Part shown: positions 23,574 through 24,709 of the stretch, piece by piece
How positions within the stretch are numbered: the first letter of the stretch is position 1
Layout: the number at the start of each line of letters is the position of its first letter
Notes under the pieces: generated by a model
Seen by the model: the letters and a program-made list of their open reading frames with translations, nothing else
The model's database searches: none
Told to the model about the DNA's origin: nothing
Program-made: the position numbers and the translations under genes
Assembly: GCA_946887385.1 (NCBI GenBank)
Contig: CAMPKU010000030.1
Coordinates: 1-24,709 of the forward strand
DNA length: 24,709 bases
Reading direction: 5' to 3'
Source: an uncultured Gammaproteobacteria bacterium
GTDB lineage: Bacteria > Pseudomonadota > Gammaproteobacteria > Rariloculales > Rariloculaceae

Positions 23574-24533
23574 TCAGCCCTCTTTGAACACTCCGTAGCT
23601 GGCAAGGCGTTTGCGCCGTTGCAGCAGCAGCGTGTCGAGCGGAATGCCTTGCAGCGTGGCGAGCGTCTGCACCACGGCTTGCTTCAGCGTCTCGGCCATC
23701 ACCTGCGGGTCGCGATGCGCGCCGCCCAGCGGCTCGGGAATCACTTCGTCCACGAGCTTGAGCCGGTGCAAACGCTCCGCCGTGATGCCGAGCGCCTCGG
23801 CCGCGAGCTCGGCCTTGTCGGCGCTCCTCCAGAGAATGCTCGCGCAACCTTCCGGCGAGATGACGGAATAGATGCTGTACTGAAGCATCAGCACACGGTC
23901 GGCCACGCCGATCGCGAGCGCGCCGCCCGAGCCGCCCTCGCCGATCACGACGCTGACGATGGGCACCTTCAGGCTCGACATGACGAACAGGTTGCGCGCA
24001 ATGGCCTCGCTCTGGCCGCGCTCTTCGGCGCCGATGCCGGGGTACGCGCCCGGCGTATCGATGAGCGTGATCAGCGGCAAGCCGAATTTCTCGGCGAGAT
24101 TCATAAGACGCAAGCACTTGCGGTAACCCTCGGGGCGCGCCATGCCGTAGTTGCGCCACACGCGCTCCTTGGTGTCGTGGCCTTTCTGGTGACCGATGAT
24201 GACCACGGGCTCGTTGTCGAGACGCGCGAGGCCGCCGACGAGCGAGTGGTCGTCGGCGTACATGCGATCGCCGTGCAGCTCTTGGAAATCGGTGAAGCAC
24301 TTGTCGATGTAATCGAGCGTGTAGGGCCGCTGCGGATGACGCGCGAGCTGGGCAATCTGCCAGGCGGTGAGGCTCGAAAAAATGCTGCGAGTGAGGGTTT
24401 CACTCTTGTTACGCAGGCGTGAGATTTCCTCGCTGATGTTGAGCTCCGAGTCTTCGCCGACGAACTTGAGCGCATCGATGCGGGCTTCGAGCTCGGCGAT
24501 CGGCTGTTCAAACTCCAAAAATTTCAGGTCCAT
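23574..24533 (-). CDS. accA: Acetyl-CoA carboxylase carboxyltransferase alpha, second copy
   Basis: Identical 319-aa translation to 7503-8462 and complete: the ATG is at 24531-24533, well inside the window. Its upstream region is visible for only 176 bases, up to the window end inside repeat member A, so its true upstream neighbour on this side is unknown. Confidence 0.95.
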   Translation of the reverse strand: MDLKFLEFEQPIAELEARIDALKFVGEDSELNISEEISRLRNKSETLTRSIFSSLTAWQIAQLARHPQRPYTLDYIDKCFTDFQELHGDRMYADDHSLVGGLARLDNEPVVIIGHQKGHDTKERVWRNYGMARPEGYRKCLRLMNLAEKFGLPLITLIDTPGAYPGIGAEERGQSEAIARNLFVMSSLKVPIVSVVIGEGGSGGALAIGVADRVLMLQYSIYSVISPEGCASILWRSADKAELAAEALGITAERLHRLKLVDEVIPEPLGGAHRDPQVMAETLKQAVVQTLATLQGIPLDTLLLQRRKRLASYGVFKEG

Positions 24534-24559
24534 ACCGACTCGTCGACCGCGACGCTTGC

Positions 24560-24589
24560 ACCTTACCCGACCCCTCCGGAGCGTGACAA
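24560..24589 (-). promoter_or_regulatory. Candidate accA promoter, second copy
   Basis: TTGTCA (24584-24589) and TAAGGT (24560-24565) on the minus strand, 18-base spacer, identical to the first copy. Confidence 0.38.
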
Positions 24590-24633
24590 GCGCGGCTCCG
24601 TTTGGCCGGCTCGGCGCGGGCGTGCGCGCACAC

Positions 24634-24709
24634 AGGGTGTGCCGGGGACGCTGCAAGTACGTCCCTGTAAGCTCGCTCGCGCGCGTCCTTGCGCGCGAGC
24701 GCCCCGGCA
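24634..24709 (+). repeat. Palindromic repeat member A, second copy, cut by window end
   Basis: Same nested palindrome as 8563-8645 but ending with the last base of the inner-perfect outer arm (corresponding to 8638). The hairpins with loops GTCCCT and GTCCTT are complete. A contig ending exactly at a repeat arm is typical of an assembly stopping at an ambiguous repeat, although coincidence cannot be excluded. Confidence 0.75.

Overview
The window is a GC-rich piece of a bacterial core genome, most likely from a gammaproteobacterium. The gene set and orders prfB-lysS, accA-tilS-pyrG-kdsA-eno-ftsB, surE-pcm-nlpD and sdhC-sdhD-sdhA are typical of that class. A Xanthomonadales/Nevskiales/Steroidobacter-like lineage is my guess from gene order and GC, not a demonstrated placement. 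I see no rRNA, tRNA, CRISPR array, insertion sequence, transposase, phage, plasmid replication or partition gene.

The dominant fact is structural: the sequence has a period of 16,071 bases. Bases 1-8638 reappear, apparently without a single change, as bases 16072-24709, so both window ends are also repeat ends. The non-redundant content is therefore 16,071 bp, written about 1.54 times. Either the contig comes from a circular assembly path whose ends overlap, or the chromosome carries a tandem duplication. With only housekeeping genes and no replication gene, an assembly loop is the simplest reading.

Block X (nlpD back to accA, minus strand) is read in the order accA, tilS, pyrG, kdsA, eno, ftsB, surE, pcm, nlpD. 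It covers fatty-acid synthesis, tRNA-Ile lysidine modification, CTP synthesis, KDO (LPS) synthesis, glycolysis, division, nucleotide phosphatase, protein repair and control of cell-wall hydrolysis. Several genes are coupled by 4-base start/stop overlaps. Its first copy (1-8462) lacks only the 3' part of nlpD; its second copy (15652-24533) is complete.

Block Y (8694-15499) holds a small DUF1674 (SDHAF4-like) gene followed by sdhC, sdhD and sdhA on the minus strand. A divergent ygfZ-type gene meets lysS tail to tail. prfB, with a classical programmed +1 frameshift, lies just upstream of lysS, and an Mth938-like gene diverges from prfB. The two X/Y borders (8463-8693 and 15500-15651) each carry one member of the same palindromic repeat family, in opposite orientation. 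Genes normally expected at these borders are missing: sdhB after sdhA, and rpoS after nlpD.

I found no new defence or mobile system. The points most worth attention are the 16,071-bp periodicity, the paired palindromic repeats at its joints, the missing sdhB, and a strong hairpin filling the pyrG leader.
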